From the NCBI GenBank assembly GCA_027063065.1, contig JAMOSO010000005.1, forward strand, positions 1 through 19,657: a stretch of 19,657 nucleotides of DNA, read 5' to 3'. The position numbers and the translations under genes were made by a program. Origin of the DNA: Planctomycetota bacterium. Lineage in GTDB: Bacteria; Planctomycetota; JAMOSO01. Shown here piece after piece: positions 1-7,574 of the stretch. Positions within the stretch are counted from its first letter, which is position 1, and each line of letters begins with the position of its first letter. The notes beneath the pieces were generated by a model, which worked only from the letters and a program-made list of their open reading frames with translations, had not been told where the DNA came from and searched no databases.

Positions 1-165
1 AAGTGGAAATCAAAATTAGTTGAGCAATCGTCAACATTATTTGCTAAAGGCGGTAGCCCATTAGATAAAAATGACAATCAAGTTGAAAGATTATATGCTA
101 AAATAAGTAAATTAGAGATGGAGAAGGATTTTTTATCCAAGGCGTTCGAGCCCTACCGGTCCTGA
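1..165 (+). pseudogene. IS3-family transposase OrfA, C-terminal part (5' end outside window)
   Basis: Frame 1 is open from base 1 to a TGA at 163-165 and encodes 54 residues. They begin KWKSKLVEQS and include a heptad-like helix (ERLYAKISKLEMEKDFLSKAF). This matches the C-terminal leucine-zipper region of IS3-family OrfA proteins, which typically carry a WK..L motif followed by 'Y.KI..L..E.DFL'. OrfA is the helix-turn-helix DNA-binding component of the transposase; its N-terminal half lies to the left of the window. A T6A run at 129-135 reads T TTT TTA in register with this frame, a canonical slippery heptamer for -1 frameshifting into the orfB frame. Since only a stub of orfB follows, the element is a remnant. 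The family call rests on motif resemblance only. Confidence 0.8.
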
Positions 166-176
166 TAAAGCGCCAA

Positions 177-239
177 ATGATAAATGAATCATCAAAGTTT
201 AAAATAACTAAACATCTCAAGCTTCTTTGCTTAGTCTAG
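177..239 (+). pseudogene. IS3-family transposase OrfB, N-terminal stub (truncated)
   Basis: An ATG at 177 opens a 20-codon frame, MINESSKFKITKHLKLLCLV, ending in TAG at 237-239. IS3 OrfB proteins usually start 'MI....K.....R..KLL.LSRSSYYY', so the match runs up to about KLLCL and then breaks off. An intact OrfB of roughly 270-290 residues with a DDE catalytic domain is absent. The frame is -1 relative to orfA, as expected for this family, and is open upstream of the ATG across the slippery site. The deletion or recombination junction therefore lies near 230-240, at the 3' end of the channel gene on the opposite strand, whose stop codon (236-238) overlaps the stub. Confidence 0.65.
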
Positions 240-1564
240 CTTAATAAGTCCTCTACAGTTTTAGCTAACTCTTCGCTTTTAACAGTTTTAGACAGCACTG
301 CATCAGCACCGGCTTTTGCACCCTCAGTTGCTATCACAGTTAAATCGGCACTGGAAAAAATAACAATTTTAATATGTTTTGTTTCAACATCTTGTTTAAT
401 TCGCGAACAGACCTCAAATCCATCGATACCTGGCATCATCGCATCTAAAATAACCAAATCAGGCTTAATAGACATAATTTTCTTTAAAGCCTCATCACCG
501 TTATATGCCTCTTCAACATCATAACCTAGCATGCGCATTTTCTTTACAAATAATTTACGCAAGGCTTGATGATCATCAGCTACTAATACTTTTTTACGCA
601 CAACCTCTGTACGTTGGTGTGTATTTAATAAAATCAACTCTTCACCAGCCTCGACAACCCTATGTATATCTGGATTTATAATTTGTTGATTATCAACCGT
701 AGTTAAAGCTACCACGGCACCCACACCTTTTGTAATTTCGCTTAACTTACAACCGGCCTCTGCACCAATAATTTTTGTTTTTAATTTATATCCTGCAATA
801 TTATAATTATCATCCTGATCGACATATGCTATCTGAGCTAACTTCTCAAATAAATTATTAGCAATATATTCGCCACTTATTTGATAAGGAGACACAACTA
901 CATCTGCTCCTGCACGTTTTAATTTTGCATCAATAGAAACATGCTCACCTCGCGCAACTATATGCAAATTATGATTTAATTCTCTTGCTGAAAGAGCAAC
1001 TAACAAATTATCAGAATCCCTAGAAAGCACAGTTATCAAACCAGCGGCCCTTTCAATACCGGCCTGAATTAAAACCTCATCTTCAAGTAAATCGCCAGTA
1101 ACTAACGCAAAATCCTGATCCTTAATGGATTCTACGCGCTCTTCGTTTGATTCGATTACAACAACAGGTATATGCCGCTTTGCCAATTGAGAAGCTACTG
1201 TACGACCCATTCTGCCAAAACCACATACAATATAATGCTTATTTAGTTTGCTAATTCTTTTTTCCATTTTTCGGTTCCATAATACAGTTTTAAGATCACC
1301 ATCTAATAATAATTTAGCTCCTTCTGATGCCAAAAAAGCTGCTAAGCCAAAGCCTGCCAAAATCAAAAATATTGAAAACATTCGACCCATTCTAGATAGA
1401 TCATGCACCTCACCATAACCAACAGTGGTTACTGTAATTACTGTCATATAAAAAGAATCAAAAATCCCCCAACCTTCAATAAAAACATAACCAATAGTGC
1501 CAATAATCAAAATGACAACAAAGGCAACAAAGGCAATAAATAATTGACGAGTTATTTGTAACAA
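236..1564 (-). CDS. K+ channel with RCK (TrkA-N/C) domains and a C-terminal response-regulator receiver domain
   Basis: 442 aa inner-membrane ion channel. Residues about 6-28 and 60-80 are membrane helices flanking a pore loop with the K+ selectivity filter TVGYGE (47-52). Residues 108-240 form an RCK/TrkA-N Rossmann domain with GFGRMG (115-120), and about 255-318 look like TrkA-C. Residues 325-442 are a complete CheY-like receiver: acidic pair D330/D331, phospho-acceptor D374 in VILDAMMPG, S404/S405 and K426. The phosphorylation residues are therefore intact, so a histidine kinase may gate K+ flux; that is inference. The start is TTG at 1564, with GAGG eight bases upstream (1573-1576) and an in-frame stop just before it. 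The gene lies 92 bp downstream of the DUF192 gene and may be transcribed with it. RCK-regulated channels are common, but a receiver fused at the C-terminus is not the usual architecture. Confidence 0.9.
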   Translation of the reverse strand: MLQITRQLFIAFVAFVVILIIGTIGYVFIEGWGIFDSFYMTVITVTTVGYGEVHDLSRMGRMFSIFLILAGFGLAAFLASEGAKLLLDGDLKTVLWNRKMEKRISKLNKHYIVCGFGRMGRTVASQLAKRHIPVVVIESNEERVESIKDQDFALVTGDLLEDEVLIQAGIERAAGLITVLSRDSDNLLVALSARELNHNLHIVARGEHVSIDAKLKRAGADVVVSPYQISGEYIANNLFEKLAQIAYVDQDDNYNIAGYKLKTKIIGAEAGCKLSEITKGVGAVVALTTVDNQQIINPDIHRVVEAGEELILLNTHQRTEVVRKKVLVADDHQALRKLFVKKMRMLGYDVEEAYNGDEALKKIMSIKPDLVILDAMMPGIDGFEVCSRIKQDVETKHIKIVIFSSADLTVIATEGAKAGADAVLSKTVKSEELAKTVEDLLS

Positions 1565-1656
1565 CGATTATACCTCAAAAATGACATTTAACTTTAACAA
1601 CCATTACTTAACTGTATTAAAAACCTTAACTTTACGCCATCACAATATATCACCAC

Positions 1657-2082
1657 TTACAATTTTACCTTATCACCAACCCTAACGGAATGCTTTTTAA
1701 AATAGCCTACTGGCATTTCTAAAGCCCATTTTGTTGGCAAGCAAGATGGATGCGGCGTTAAAGTTGCTTTTTGCATAGTTTCTATTTGAAAAATAACTCC
1801 GTCATTTGCAATATATGCTATGTCCAAATCCATAAGTGTATTTTTCATCCAAAAAGCTACCTTTCTAGGTTGTTCAAACACAAATAACATTCCATGATTC
1901 TTAAGCAATGACTTTCGATACATTAGACCGCGTTCACGCAAATTTTGTGTATCTGCTATTTCAACAATAATATTAACCTGATTTATTTGAATCTCTTTAA
2001 CTTTAGGTAATGTCTTAGCATAGCATATAGATAAAAAACTAAATGCCAAAAACAAAACTATAATCAAAATTTTATTAATCAT
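1657..2082 (-). CDS. DUF192 family secreted protein
   Basis: 141 aa. An N-terminal hydrophobic segment (about residues 4-22, ending CYA) looks like a Sec signal peptide, so the protein is probably periplasmic. The remainder matches the DUF192 family (PF02643): 'V.IADT...R..GLMYRKSL....GMLFVFEQPRKVAFWMKNTLMDLDIAYI...G.I', ending with 'ALEMPVGYF....V..GDKV'. The biochemical function of the family is not established, although members fold as a small beta-barrel. Its start codon overlaps the stop of the NfeD-like gene by four bases (ATGA), so translation is probably coupled. It is the third gene of the SPFH-NfeD-DUF192 operon. Confidence 0.88.
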   Translation of the reverse strand: MINKILIIVLFLAFSFLSICYAKTLPKVKEIQINQVNIIVEIADTQNLRERGLMYRKSLLKNHGMLFVFEQPRKVAFWMKNTLMDLDIAYIANDGVIFQIETMQKATLTPHPSCLPTKWALEMPVGYFKKHSVRVGDKVKL

Positions 2083-2504
2083 ACAACAATTTTACCCTCT
2101 ATCACCCTAATAACCGTAAATTTATCTCCATCTTGTAAATTATTTTGTTGATCAAACTCATATATGGCTTCTTCTATTTTACCACGTTTTTGACCATCAA
2201 TAATTTTAACTACTCCTGTTTTACCAGGCAAAGCATCAACACCACCAAAATATTTATCCTTACAAATATAATTGTCCAATATTTTTTGCAAAACCTTTTT
2301 CCATAACAAATAATGAAAAGCAATTAAGATAAACCAACAAGATATACCTATAATAATTTTATACAAATAATGAACATCAAAAAATGTTGTTAAAACATAA
2401 GTCCATATTACATAAGCTATCAATGTTAAAATATCTGAAGATACAAAAAAATCAACAAATACCAACACAAGTCCTAAAGCAAATAGATATTCGTGTACGC
2501 CCAT
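2079..2504 (-). CDS. NfeD-like membrane protein
   Basis: 141 aa. The first ~70 residues are strongly hydrophobic with two or three membrane spans (about 5-25, 28-42 and 47-68). They are followed by a soluble C-terminal part (about 88-141) with the pattern 'LPGKTGVVKI..G..RGKIE......DQQNNLQDGDKFTVIRVIEGKIVV', an OB-fold characteristic of NfeD proteins. NfeD proteins are usually encoded next to SPFH/stomatin proteins and help form membrane microdomain complexes. Here the SPFH gene ends four bases upstream, which supports the assignment. This is the short NfeD form without the ClpP-like protease domain. It overlaps the next gene by ATGA. The family call rests on context and fold pattern; sequence similarity is moderate. 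Confidence 0.8.
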   Translation of the reverse strand: MGVHEYLFALGLVLVFVDFFVSSDILTLIAYVIWTYVLTTFFDVHYLYKIIIGISCWFILIAFHYLLWKKVLQKILDNYICKDKYFGGVDALPGKTGVVKIIDGQKRGKIEEAIYEFDQQNNLQDGDKFTVIRVIEGKIVV

Positions 2505-2508
2505 GATT

Positions 2509-3312
2509 TTAATTTGACAATTGATCAGATATTAATGCATTGATATTACTAGGTAAAAACACCTTATTAGCAGGATTGCTGGAAATATCTTTATACGAAT
2601 CCATAATCTTATCAGCCAACAAGATTTTACCTGTTATTTCACTGCCCAATATTTTAGATAATTGTTCCAGGTATTGAGATTCTGCATGAGCCTTTAGCAA
2701 TAAGGCATCTGCCTCAGCCTTGGCAATTTTAAGCTTAGATTCTGCTATACCCTCTGCCTCTAAAACCGCCGAACGCCTTTTGCGCTCGGCGGTCATTTCT
2801 TGACGCATAGCTTCTGCTGTCTCATTAGACGTACTGAGCTCTTTTAATTCTACACGACTAATTTGTATACCCCACTTATTGGCAATACCAGTCAAATCCA
2901 CTGCGATTGCTTCGTTTAGCTCTTTTCTTGTTTGTAACACATTGTCTAAATTCATTTTACCTATTTGACTACGTAAACTATTTAAACAAGAATCAATAAT
3001 AGACTCTGGCAAATGATCTACTTCAAATACTGCTTTACGCACATCGATAATACGCCAATAAATCGAAGCATTAGCCGTTACTGGAACATTGTCTTTAGTA
3101 TGGCATTCATTTGGATTTGTATCTATATTTTGCTCAGATAGTTCTATTTGGTAACCATTTTTATTAGCTAAGCCATTCCAATGTTTAACAGAATAAATAC
3201 TTTCAATAAAAGGTAATTTAAATCTCAAGCCCTGTTTGGCCACCCTGGCAAATTTGCCAAATCTTGTAATCACTACTACATGCGCTTGTGGCACTGTAAA
3301 AATAATACTCAT
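2509..3312 (-). CDS. SPFH/Band 7 (stomatin/QmcA-like) protein
   Basis: 267 aa. The opening VPQAHVVVITRFGKF..V...GLRFKLPFIESIY is the classic start of a Band 7 domain (about 7-165), including 'TKDNVPVTANASIYWRIID...A.FEV' and 'LRSQIGKMNLD..L..R..LN'. It is followed by an Ala/Glu-rich coiled coil (about 165-225: EMTAERKRRSAVLEAEGIAES) and a C-terminal tail. SPFH proteins assemble into large ring-like oligomers on membranes. Unusually, there is no N-terminal transmembrane anchor before the VPQ motif. An in-frame TGA lies three codons upstream of the ATG, so a longer start is impossible. The adjacent NfeD-like protein may supply membrane attachment (inference). A good ribosome site (GAGG) precedes the ATG. 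First gene of the operon. Confidence 0.88.
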   Translation of the reverse strand: MSIIFTVPQAHVVVITRFGKFARVAKQGLRFKLPFIESIYSVKHWNGLANKNGYQIELSEQNIDTNPNECHTKDNVPVTANASIYWRIIDVRKAVFEVDHLPESIIDSCLNSLRSQIGKMNLDNVLQTRKELNEAIAVDLTGIANKWGIQISRVELKELSTSNETAEAMRQEMTAERKRRSAVLEAEGIAESKLKIAKAEADALLLKAHAESQYLEQLSKILGSEITGKILLADKIMDSYKDISSNPANKVFLPSNINALISDQLSN

Positions 3313-3344
3313 AAATTTTCCTCATAGTCTTTTAATAATAAAAT

Positions 3345-3377
3345 ATTATAATGACTTTTTTAGATATACGTTGTCAA
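3345..3377 (-). promoter_or_regulatory. Candidate sigma70 promoter for the SPFH-NfeD-DUF192 operon
   Basis: Read on the minus strand there is a perfect TTGACA (3377-3372). It is followed 18 bases later by CATTAT, or 21 bases later by a perfect TATAAT (3350-3345). The perfect -10 is too far away for ideal spacing, so which hexamer is used is uncertain. The leader runs about 30 bases to the ATG at 3312. Confidence 0.45.
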
Positions 3378-3406
3378 TTATTATTTAATTTACACCAAGG
3401 TTTATA

Positions 3407-4339
3407 ATGCAGATAAAAAAATATTTTTTGCCCATTGGTTTACTTTTAGCCACAATAATGTCCTTTACTATACCTGCAATTGGCAAAACCGTTCATTCAT
3501 GGAATATTATTCCCTATTTAATTATCACTGTGTTTATTGCTAATGGATTTCAAACCCAATTTAAATTAACAGATTTAAATAAAAGATTGGGCAAATCATT
3601 TATAGTTATGGTAATCATAAATTTATTTTTAGCTCCTTTTTTAGGGATGGCAATCGCAAAAATACTAAACTTACCTGCAGCATTAGCATTAGGACTGCTA
3701 GTGATTTCTGCTATGCCAACCACCCTATCCTCTGGTATTGTAATTTCAAGTGTTGCCAAAGGTTCTGCTATATGGGCATTGCTTTATACTATGGGTTTAA
3801 ACCTATTAGGTATTGGTACTATTCCGATAGTTTTACCCTTAACTTTAAACTCCGGGGGCAACATTCATGTTAGTCACAGTCATTTATTATTTAAACTTAT
3901 AACAATTGTATTAATACCTTTTATCTTAGGAATGTTGCTTAGACGACTATTAAAAATCCAAAAAAACATAAACTGGGTCAGCTTTATACCACCTACTTGT
4001 GTAATTACAATTGTATGGATGTCACTTTCTAAATCTTATGAACTTTTAATCAATCTACCAAAACATCTATTAATTTTTGCGGTTATTGGTTCGTTATTAA
4101 TACATTGTACCCTATTAATCTTAAACTATCTTATGTCAAAACCATTACAATTAACCAGTTTTGAAACACGATCATTTGTAATTGTAGGCTCACAAAAAAC
4201 CCTGCCAATTGCTATATCAGTATTAAGTAGTCTATCTATACCAATTGGGCAAGCATTAATCGTTTGTTTAATCTATCATTTTTCACAATTATTGACTGAT
4301 TCATTTATTGCTGGAAAGTGGGCAAGCATTAAAAGCTAA
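3407..4339 (+). CDS. SBF-like (YfeH-type) bile acid:sodium symporter family transporter
   Basis: 310 aa polytopic inner-membrane protein with about nine or ten hydrophobic segments. The signature regions of the SBF_like family (PF13593) are present: 'LGLLVISAMPTTLSSGIVISSVAKGSAIWAL' around residues 95-125 and 'FVIVGSQKTLPIAISVLSSL' around 257-276. These correspond to the two discontinuous-helix regions that form the transport site in the BASS fold. The substrate of YfeH-type members is not settled; a sodium-coupled organic anion is the family expectation. The start ATG at 3407 has AAGG at 3397-3400, six bases upstream. The gene is divergent from the SPFH operon and lies 53 bp before exbB, which has its own promoter. 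Confidence 0.85.
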   Translation: MQIKKYFLPIGLLLATIMSFTIPAIGKTVHSWNIIPYLIITVFIANGFQTQFKLTDLNKRLGKSFIVMVIINLFLAPFLGMAIAKILNLPAALALGLLVISAMPTTLSSGIVISSVAKGSAIWALLYTMGLNLLGIGTIPIVLPLTLNSGGNIHVSHSHLLFKLITIVLIPFILGMLLRRLLKIQKNINWVSFIPPTCVITIVWMSLSKSYELLINLPKHLLIFAVIGSLLIHCTLLILNYLMSKPLQLTSFETRSFVIVGSQKTLPIAISVLSSLSIPIGQALIVCLIYHFSQLLTDSFIAGKWASIKS

Positions 4340-4340
4340 A

Positions 4341-4368
4341 TTGATTAGAAAAAGATAATTGCTACAAT
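4341..4368 (+). promoter_or_regulatory. Candidate extended -10 sigma70 promoter for exbB-exbD
   Basis: TTGATT (4341-4346), a 16-base spacer and TACAAT (4363-4368), with a TG one base before the -10 hexamer (TGCTACAAT, an extended -10). It lies in the 53-bp gap after the transporter gene and about 24 bases ahead of the exbB ATG. Confidence 0.5.
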
Positions 4369-4392
4369 CTTAAAAAATTTTGGAGATTTAAT

Positions 4393-5112
4393 ATGAACAC
4401 ATCTAATATCAAAATATATATTATCGCAATGTTATGTATACTAAACTGTAATTATGTTTTTGGACAAGAAACAAAAATATCTACAGAGCATGGCATTACA
4501 GTTTTACAAACATTAGCCTCTGGCGGATCCATTATGTATGTATTGCTAGTCTTAAGTATCTTAACTGTGGCTTTAGTCTTACATTCTTTTTCTGCCGTGC
4601 GCTCTCAGTCATTAATCCCAAATAGTTTTGTTAAAGATTGTACTGTAATTGTAAAGCGTGGTGATTTTGCGCGAGCAGAAACTATCGCCGAAACATCTAA
4701 ACATCTTGGTCGCGATTTATTGCAAGCAGCCATAATTCATCGTAATAGCCCCCAAGACAAAGTAGAAAACGCCATCCAAAATGCTGGCACTAGAGCAATA
4801 TCCCGTGTTCACCAACGCATTATTTACCTGTCAAATATAGGTTCACTGGCGCCTATGCTCGGGCTATTGGGCACTGTTGTAGGCTTAATACAAGCCTTTA
4901 ATACCATAGCTGTACAAAGCGAAGGAGCCAAAGCCTTAATGCTAGCTGGAGATATCCGTAAAGCCATGGTTACTACTGCTGGCGGGTTGATTGTCGGTAT
5001 ACCAGCAATGGGCTTTTACTTTTTCTTTAAAGGTAGATTGACACAAATAACTGCTGATTTAGAAGTAGCTGGCGAACAACTAGCCGCCGCCGTGGAAGAT
5101 GCAAGACCATGA
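4393..5112 (+). CDS. exbB: ExbB/TolQ/MotA-family proton channel protein
   Basis: 239 aa. Residues 1-24 resemble a cleavable signal peptide (…NYVFGQ), as in longer ExbB proteins. Membrane spans lie near 47-70 (IMYVLLVLSILTVALVL), 147-170 (SLAPMLGLLGTVVGLIQAF) and 192-213 (TTAGGLIVGIPAMGFYFFF). The 'LAPMLGLLGTVVG' and 'TTAGGLIVGIP' blocks are the conserved ExbB/TolQ channel-lining helices. With ExbD it forms the proton-driven motor that energises an outer-membrane transporter (through TonB) or a related envelope machine. The ribosome site GGAG (4382-4385) is seven bases before the ATG. It overlaps exbD by ATGA. TolQ is an alternative, but the signal peptide and the paired short ExbD favour ExbB. 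No tonB gene follows. Confidence 0.88.
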   Translation: MNTSNIKIYIIAMLCILNCNYVFGQETKISTEHGITVLQTLASGGSIMYVLLVLSILTVALVLHSFSAVRSQSLIPNSFVKDCTVIVKRGDFARAETIAETSKHLGRDLLQAAIIHRNSPQDKVENAIQNAGTRAISRVHQRIIYLSNIGSLAPMLGLLGTVVGLIQAFNTIAVQSEGAKALMLAGDIRKAMVTTAGGLIVGIPAMGFYFFFKGRLTQITADLEVAGEQLAAAVEDARP

Positions 5113-5513
5113 ATATGCGTCAAGGCTTAGAGACAGCAATCGGAGACAGCATACCTATTGCCCCAATGATTGATATTGTATTTATTTTATTAGTATTTTT
5201 TATTACAACCGACTCTATGAACAATGCCGAAAAAGAACTAAATGTATCTTTACCTTCAGCAACTTCATCGGCAAACTTAAACCGAGACACACAAGAAATC
5301 ATCATAAATATACTCCGCGATGGCACTATTATTGTTAACCAAGAAAAACTTCGCATAGTCGATTTAGCTGCCAGATTACACAAAATGAAATCAGACAGCA
5401 CTATTATGGTGCGGGCAGATGCCAAAGTCTTTCATGAACATGTAGTATCTGTATTAGACGCCTGTGCAGCCGCTAATATGAAAAATATTGCAATTATTAC
5501 CGTTGGCGAATAA
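5109..5513 (+). CDS. exbD: ExbD/TolR-family biopolymer transport protein
   Basis: 134 aa. A short cytoplasmic N-terminus leads to one membrane helix (about 19-36: APMIDIVFILLVFFITTDS). It contains the essential proton-carrying aspartate D22 in the 'PMIDIVF' motif. The remaining ~95 residues are the periplasmic domain, with the ExbD/TolR pattern 'LNVSLPSA...…IIINILRDGTIIVN…L..…IMVRADAKVFHEHVVSVLDAC..ANMKNIAIITV'. It works as the partner of ExbB, and its start is embedded in the exbB stop (ATGA), so the two are coupled. The last 17 bases overlap the 3' end of the convergent membrane-protein gene. An ATG two codons in could also serve as start. Confidence 0.9.
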   Translation: MNMRQGLETAIGDSIPIAPMIDIVFILLVFFITTDSMNNAEKELNVSLPSATSSANLNRDTQEIIINILRDGTIIVNQEKLRIVDLAARLHKMKSDSTIMVRADAKVFHEHVVSVLDACAAANMKNIAIITVGE

Positions 5514-6441
5514 TCGCTAATCCCCCTAAAAGACTCCAAATTATTTGGGATATTCTAAAAAGCAACATAATGCTTAAAGCTTGCTCGGTTGTTGTACCAA
5601 TAGATGCCAATAGATAAATGGATAAACTCTCCCCTACACCTATTCCAGCTGGGGTTATGGCAAATGAAGACAAAATAAAAACGGCTGGTATTAAAGCTAA
5701 AACACCCAAATAAGAGTAACCTAAAGTGCTAACACCCAAAGCTAAACCAAATAAATAAACCCCAAAAATAACTGTAACATGAATACAAACACTTAAAACA
5801 ATGGCCTTAAAAACGGTAGCCTTATGGCGTCTATAACACAAAATAGCCTCGTCTGCATCGTTTACAATGCCAGAAAACGGCAACTTGCCAATTATAAAAT
5901 CAAAGTATATAAATCGCCGTATTCTCTTAGAAAAAAACACGCAACCTATTAAAACAGCTAACAACAAAAACAGATATAACAATATTTTAGCTTGAATAAA
6001 TTCAGATGACTTAATATTGCAAACAGTTATTGCTATAGCCCCAACTAATGCCAAGCCCAAAATACCTGTAACTCTATCGACAAACACAGTCATAACGGCA
6101 GAAGTTTTATTTGATGTTTTTTTAGTTACATATACAGCTTTTATTATATCACCACCTGTCAAACCAGGCATAAACGTATTGTAAAACATACCTATAAATG
6201 TCCACTTCAGCGTGGTGAAATAATTAAAATTTAGCCCCTGCGCCTCCATTAAAATACGCCAGCGTTGCGAACCCACAATCCCCGAAGCCCCCATACAAAG
6301 CAACCCTAAAATAGCAGGTGCAAAATCAATATCTTTTAAAATAACAGATAGGGTAGTAAACTCTATCTGTATAACAATATAATAAAACAATAAAATACCA
6401 ACTATTGCTTTAATTATATTGATAGTAATTTTTTTTGACAT
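5497..6441 (-). CDS. Lysylphosphatidylglycerol synthase TM-like / YbhN-type flippase-fold membrane protein
   Basis: 314 aa, about eight hydrophobic helices and little else. Motifs fit the LPG_synthase_TM family (PF03706; YbhN, AglD and the MprF N-terminal region): 'QRWRILMEAQGL' near 58, 'F.GMFYNTFMPGLTGGDIIKAVYV' near 88-110, 'V.VDRVTGILGLALVGA' near 120 and 'AFILSSFAITPAGIGVGESLSIYLL' near 255-280. Members are linked to lipid or glycolipid translocation, but the substrate here cannot be read from sequence. The gene is 38 bp downstream of asd, with an 8-bp hairpin in the gap, and its 3' end overlaps exbD by 17 bp tail to tail. There is no clear Shine-Dalgarno sequence before the ATG. Confidence 0.82.
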   Translation of the reverse strand: MSKKITINIIKAIVGILLFYYIVIQIEFTTLSVILKDIDFAPAILGLLCMGASGIVGSQRWRILMEAQGLNFNYFTTLKWTFIGMFYNTFMPGLTGGDIIKAVYVTKKTSNKTSAVMTVFVDRVTGILGLALVGAIAITVCNIKSSEFIQAKILLYLFLLLAVLIGCVFFSKRIRRFIYFDFIIGKLPFSGIVNDADEAILCYRRHKATVFKAIVLSVCIHVTVIFGVYLFGLALGVSTLGYSYLGVLALIPAVFILSSFAITPAGIGVGESLSIYLLASIGTTTEQALSIMLLFRISQIIWSLLGGLAIIRQR

Positions 6442-6448
6442 AAATTAA

Positions 6449-6469
6449 GGGCGTACTAAATGTACGCCC
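6449..6469 (-). terminator. Intergenic hairpin between asd and the flippase-like gene
   Basis: GGGCGTAC (6449-6456), a five-base loop and GTACGCCC (6462-6469) form a perfect 8-bp stem. On the minus strand, downstream of asd, it is followed by TTAATTT, a weak T-tract that runs into the next start codon. It could be a partial terminator, an attenuator or an mRNA-stabilising 3' stem. It lies just before the ATG at 6441 and may limit translation of that gene. Confidence 0.5.
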
Positions 6470-6479
6470 AATACACAAT

Positions 6480-7472
6480 TTATAATTTCTCAGCTATTTG
6501 TACCGCATTAAGAGCCGCACCCTTTAAAATCTGATCACCAACTAACCAAAGTTCTAAAGTTTTTGGTTGGGTTAAATCACGACGCAAACGTCCCACATAA
6601 ACCGGATCTGTACCAGTAGCATCAATTGGCATGGGCCAACGATTTTCCGCGCGATTTTCTAATACTTCCACACCTTCGGCATTGCGTAAAAGTTCATAAG
6701 CTTCTTGAATGTCAAATTCATCTTCAAATTCTATATTTAAAGCTTCTGAATGAGCACGCAAAATAGGCACTCGCACACAAGTAGCTGTTACCTTTAAATT
6801 TTTATCATTCATAATTTTAACGGTTTCGTTAACCATTTTCATTTCTTCCTCACAATAACCGTTTTCGGTCATTGGCGAATTATGAGCAAATACATTAAAA
6901 GCATATTGATGAGGTATTACACTACGTTGATAGTCTTTATTATCCAACAATGCACGAGTTTCATCGGCAAGTTCTTGCATAGCAATAGCTCCCGCACCTG
7001 ATGCCGCTTGATAAGTTGAACACACAACACGCTTGGCTTTCCACTTTTTATGTAATGGCGCTAGTGCCAACAACATTAAAATTGTTGTGCAATTTGGATT
7101 AGCAATAATACCTTTATGATTTTTAATTTCATCGGCATTGATTTCTGGCACCACCAAAGGAACTTCTGGATCCATACGATAATGTGAAGTATTATCCACA
7201 ACCACAGCCCCAGCTTTAACAGCCGATGGAGCAAACTCTGCCGAAATAGACCCTCCGGCACTGGATAAAACCAAATCGATATCTTTAAAAGAATCATGGG
7301 TCAATTCTTGTACTGTTAGCTCCTCGCCCTTAAAAATAATTTTCTTGCCAGCACTGCGTTTACTAGCTAACAGAGTAAGCGAATCCAGCGGAAAATTTCT
7401 TTCATCGAGAAGCCTTAGCAACTCTTGGCCTACGGCACCAGTAGCACCCATTATGGCAGTTCTAAAACCCAT
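6480..7472 (-). CDS. asd: Aspartate-semialdehyde dehydrogenase (USG-1 type)
   Basis: 330 aa, normal length. It reduces aspartyl phosphate to aspartate semialdehyde with NADPH, the branch point to lysine/diaminopimelate, threonine and methionine. Visible motifs are the NADP-binding GATGAVGQ (9-16), SSAGGSIS (70-77), catalytic C128 in NPNCTT, YQAASGAG (154-161), and RVPILRAHSEA (234-244) with catalytic H241. The C-terminus LELWLVGDQILKGAALNAVQIAE is also family-typical. The ATG is preceded by AAAGGA at a spacing of six, and by a good promoter in the gap downstream of mnmG. Every catalytic element expected is present. Confidence 0.96.
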   Translation of the reverse strand: MGFRTAIMGATGAVGQELLRLLDERNFPLDSLTLLASKRSAGKKIIFKGEELTVQELTHDSFKDIDLVLSSAGGSISAEFAPSAVKAGAVVVDNTSHYRMDPEVPLVVPEINADEIKNHKGIIANPNCTTILMLLALAPLHKKWKAKRVVCSTYQAASGAGAIAMQELADETRALLDNKDYQRSVIPHQYAFNVFAHNSPMTENGYCEEEMKMVNETVKIMNDKNLKVTATCVRVPILRAHSEALNIEFEDEFDIQEAYELLRNAEGVEVLENRAENRWPMPIDATGTDPVYVGRLRRDLTQPKTLELWLVGDQILKGAALNAVQIAEKL

Positions 7473-7510
7473 AATAATCCTTTATTAAATTATAAAATTA
7501 CGAACCAAAA

Positions 7511-7538
7511 ATTATATAGTTTTACATATTAATTGCAA
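7511..7538 (-). promoter_or_regulatory. Candidate sigma70 promoter for asd
   Basis: On the minus strand TTGCAA (7538-7533), a 16-base spacer and a perfect TATAAT (7516-7511) lie about 40 bases ahead of the asd ATG, in the 102-bp gap after mnmG. This suggests asd is expressed independently of mnmG. Confidence 0.6.
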
Positions 7539-7574
7539 AATCTAGGTTACTGATAAAATATTACATTAATACTG

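Noticed and set aside
3403-3408. TATAAT motif at the start of the SBF-like transporter gene
   Set aside because: It overlaps the ATG and sits 26 bases from the nearest TTGTCA, so it cannot serve as that gene's promoter in a normal arrangement.
4393-5513. tolQ-tolR instead of exbB-exbD
   Set aside because: No tolA, tolB or pal follows, and the ExbB-like protein carries a signal peptide. The assignment is still by family, so TolQR-like function is not fully excluded.
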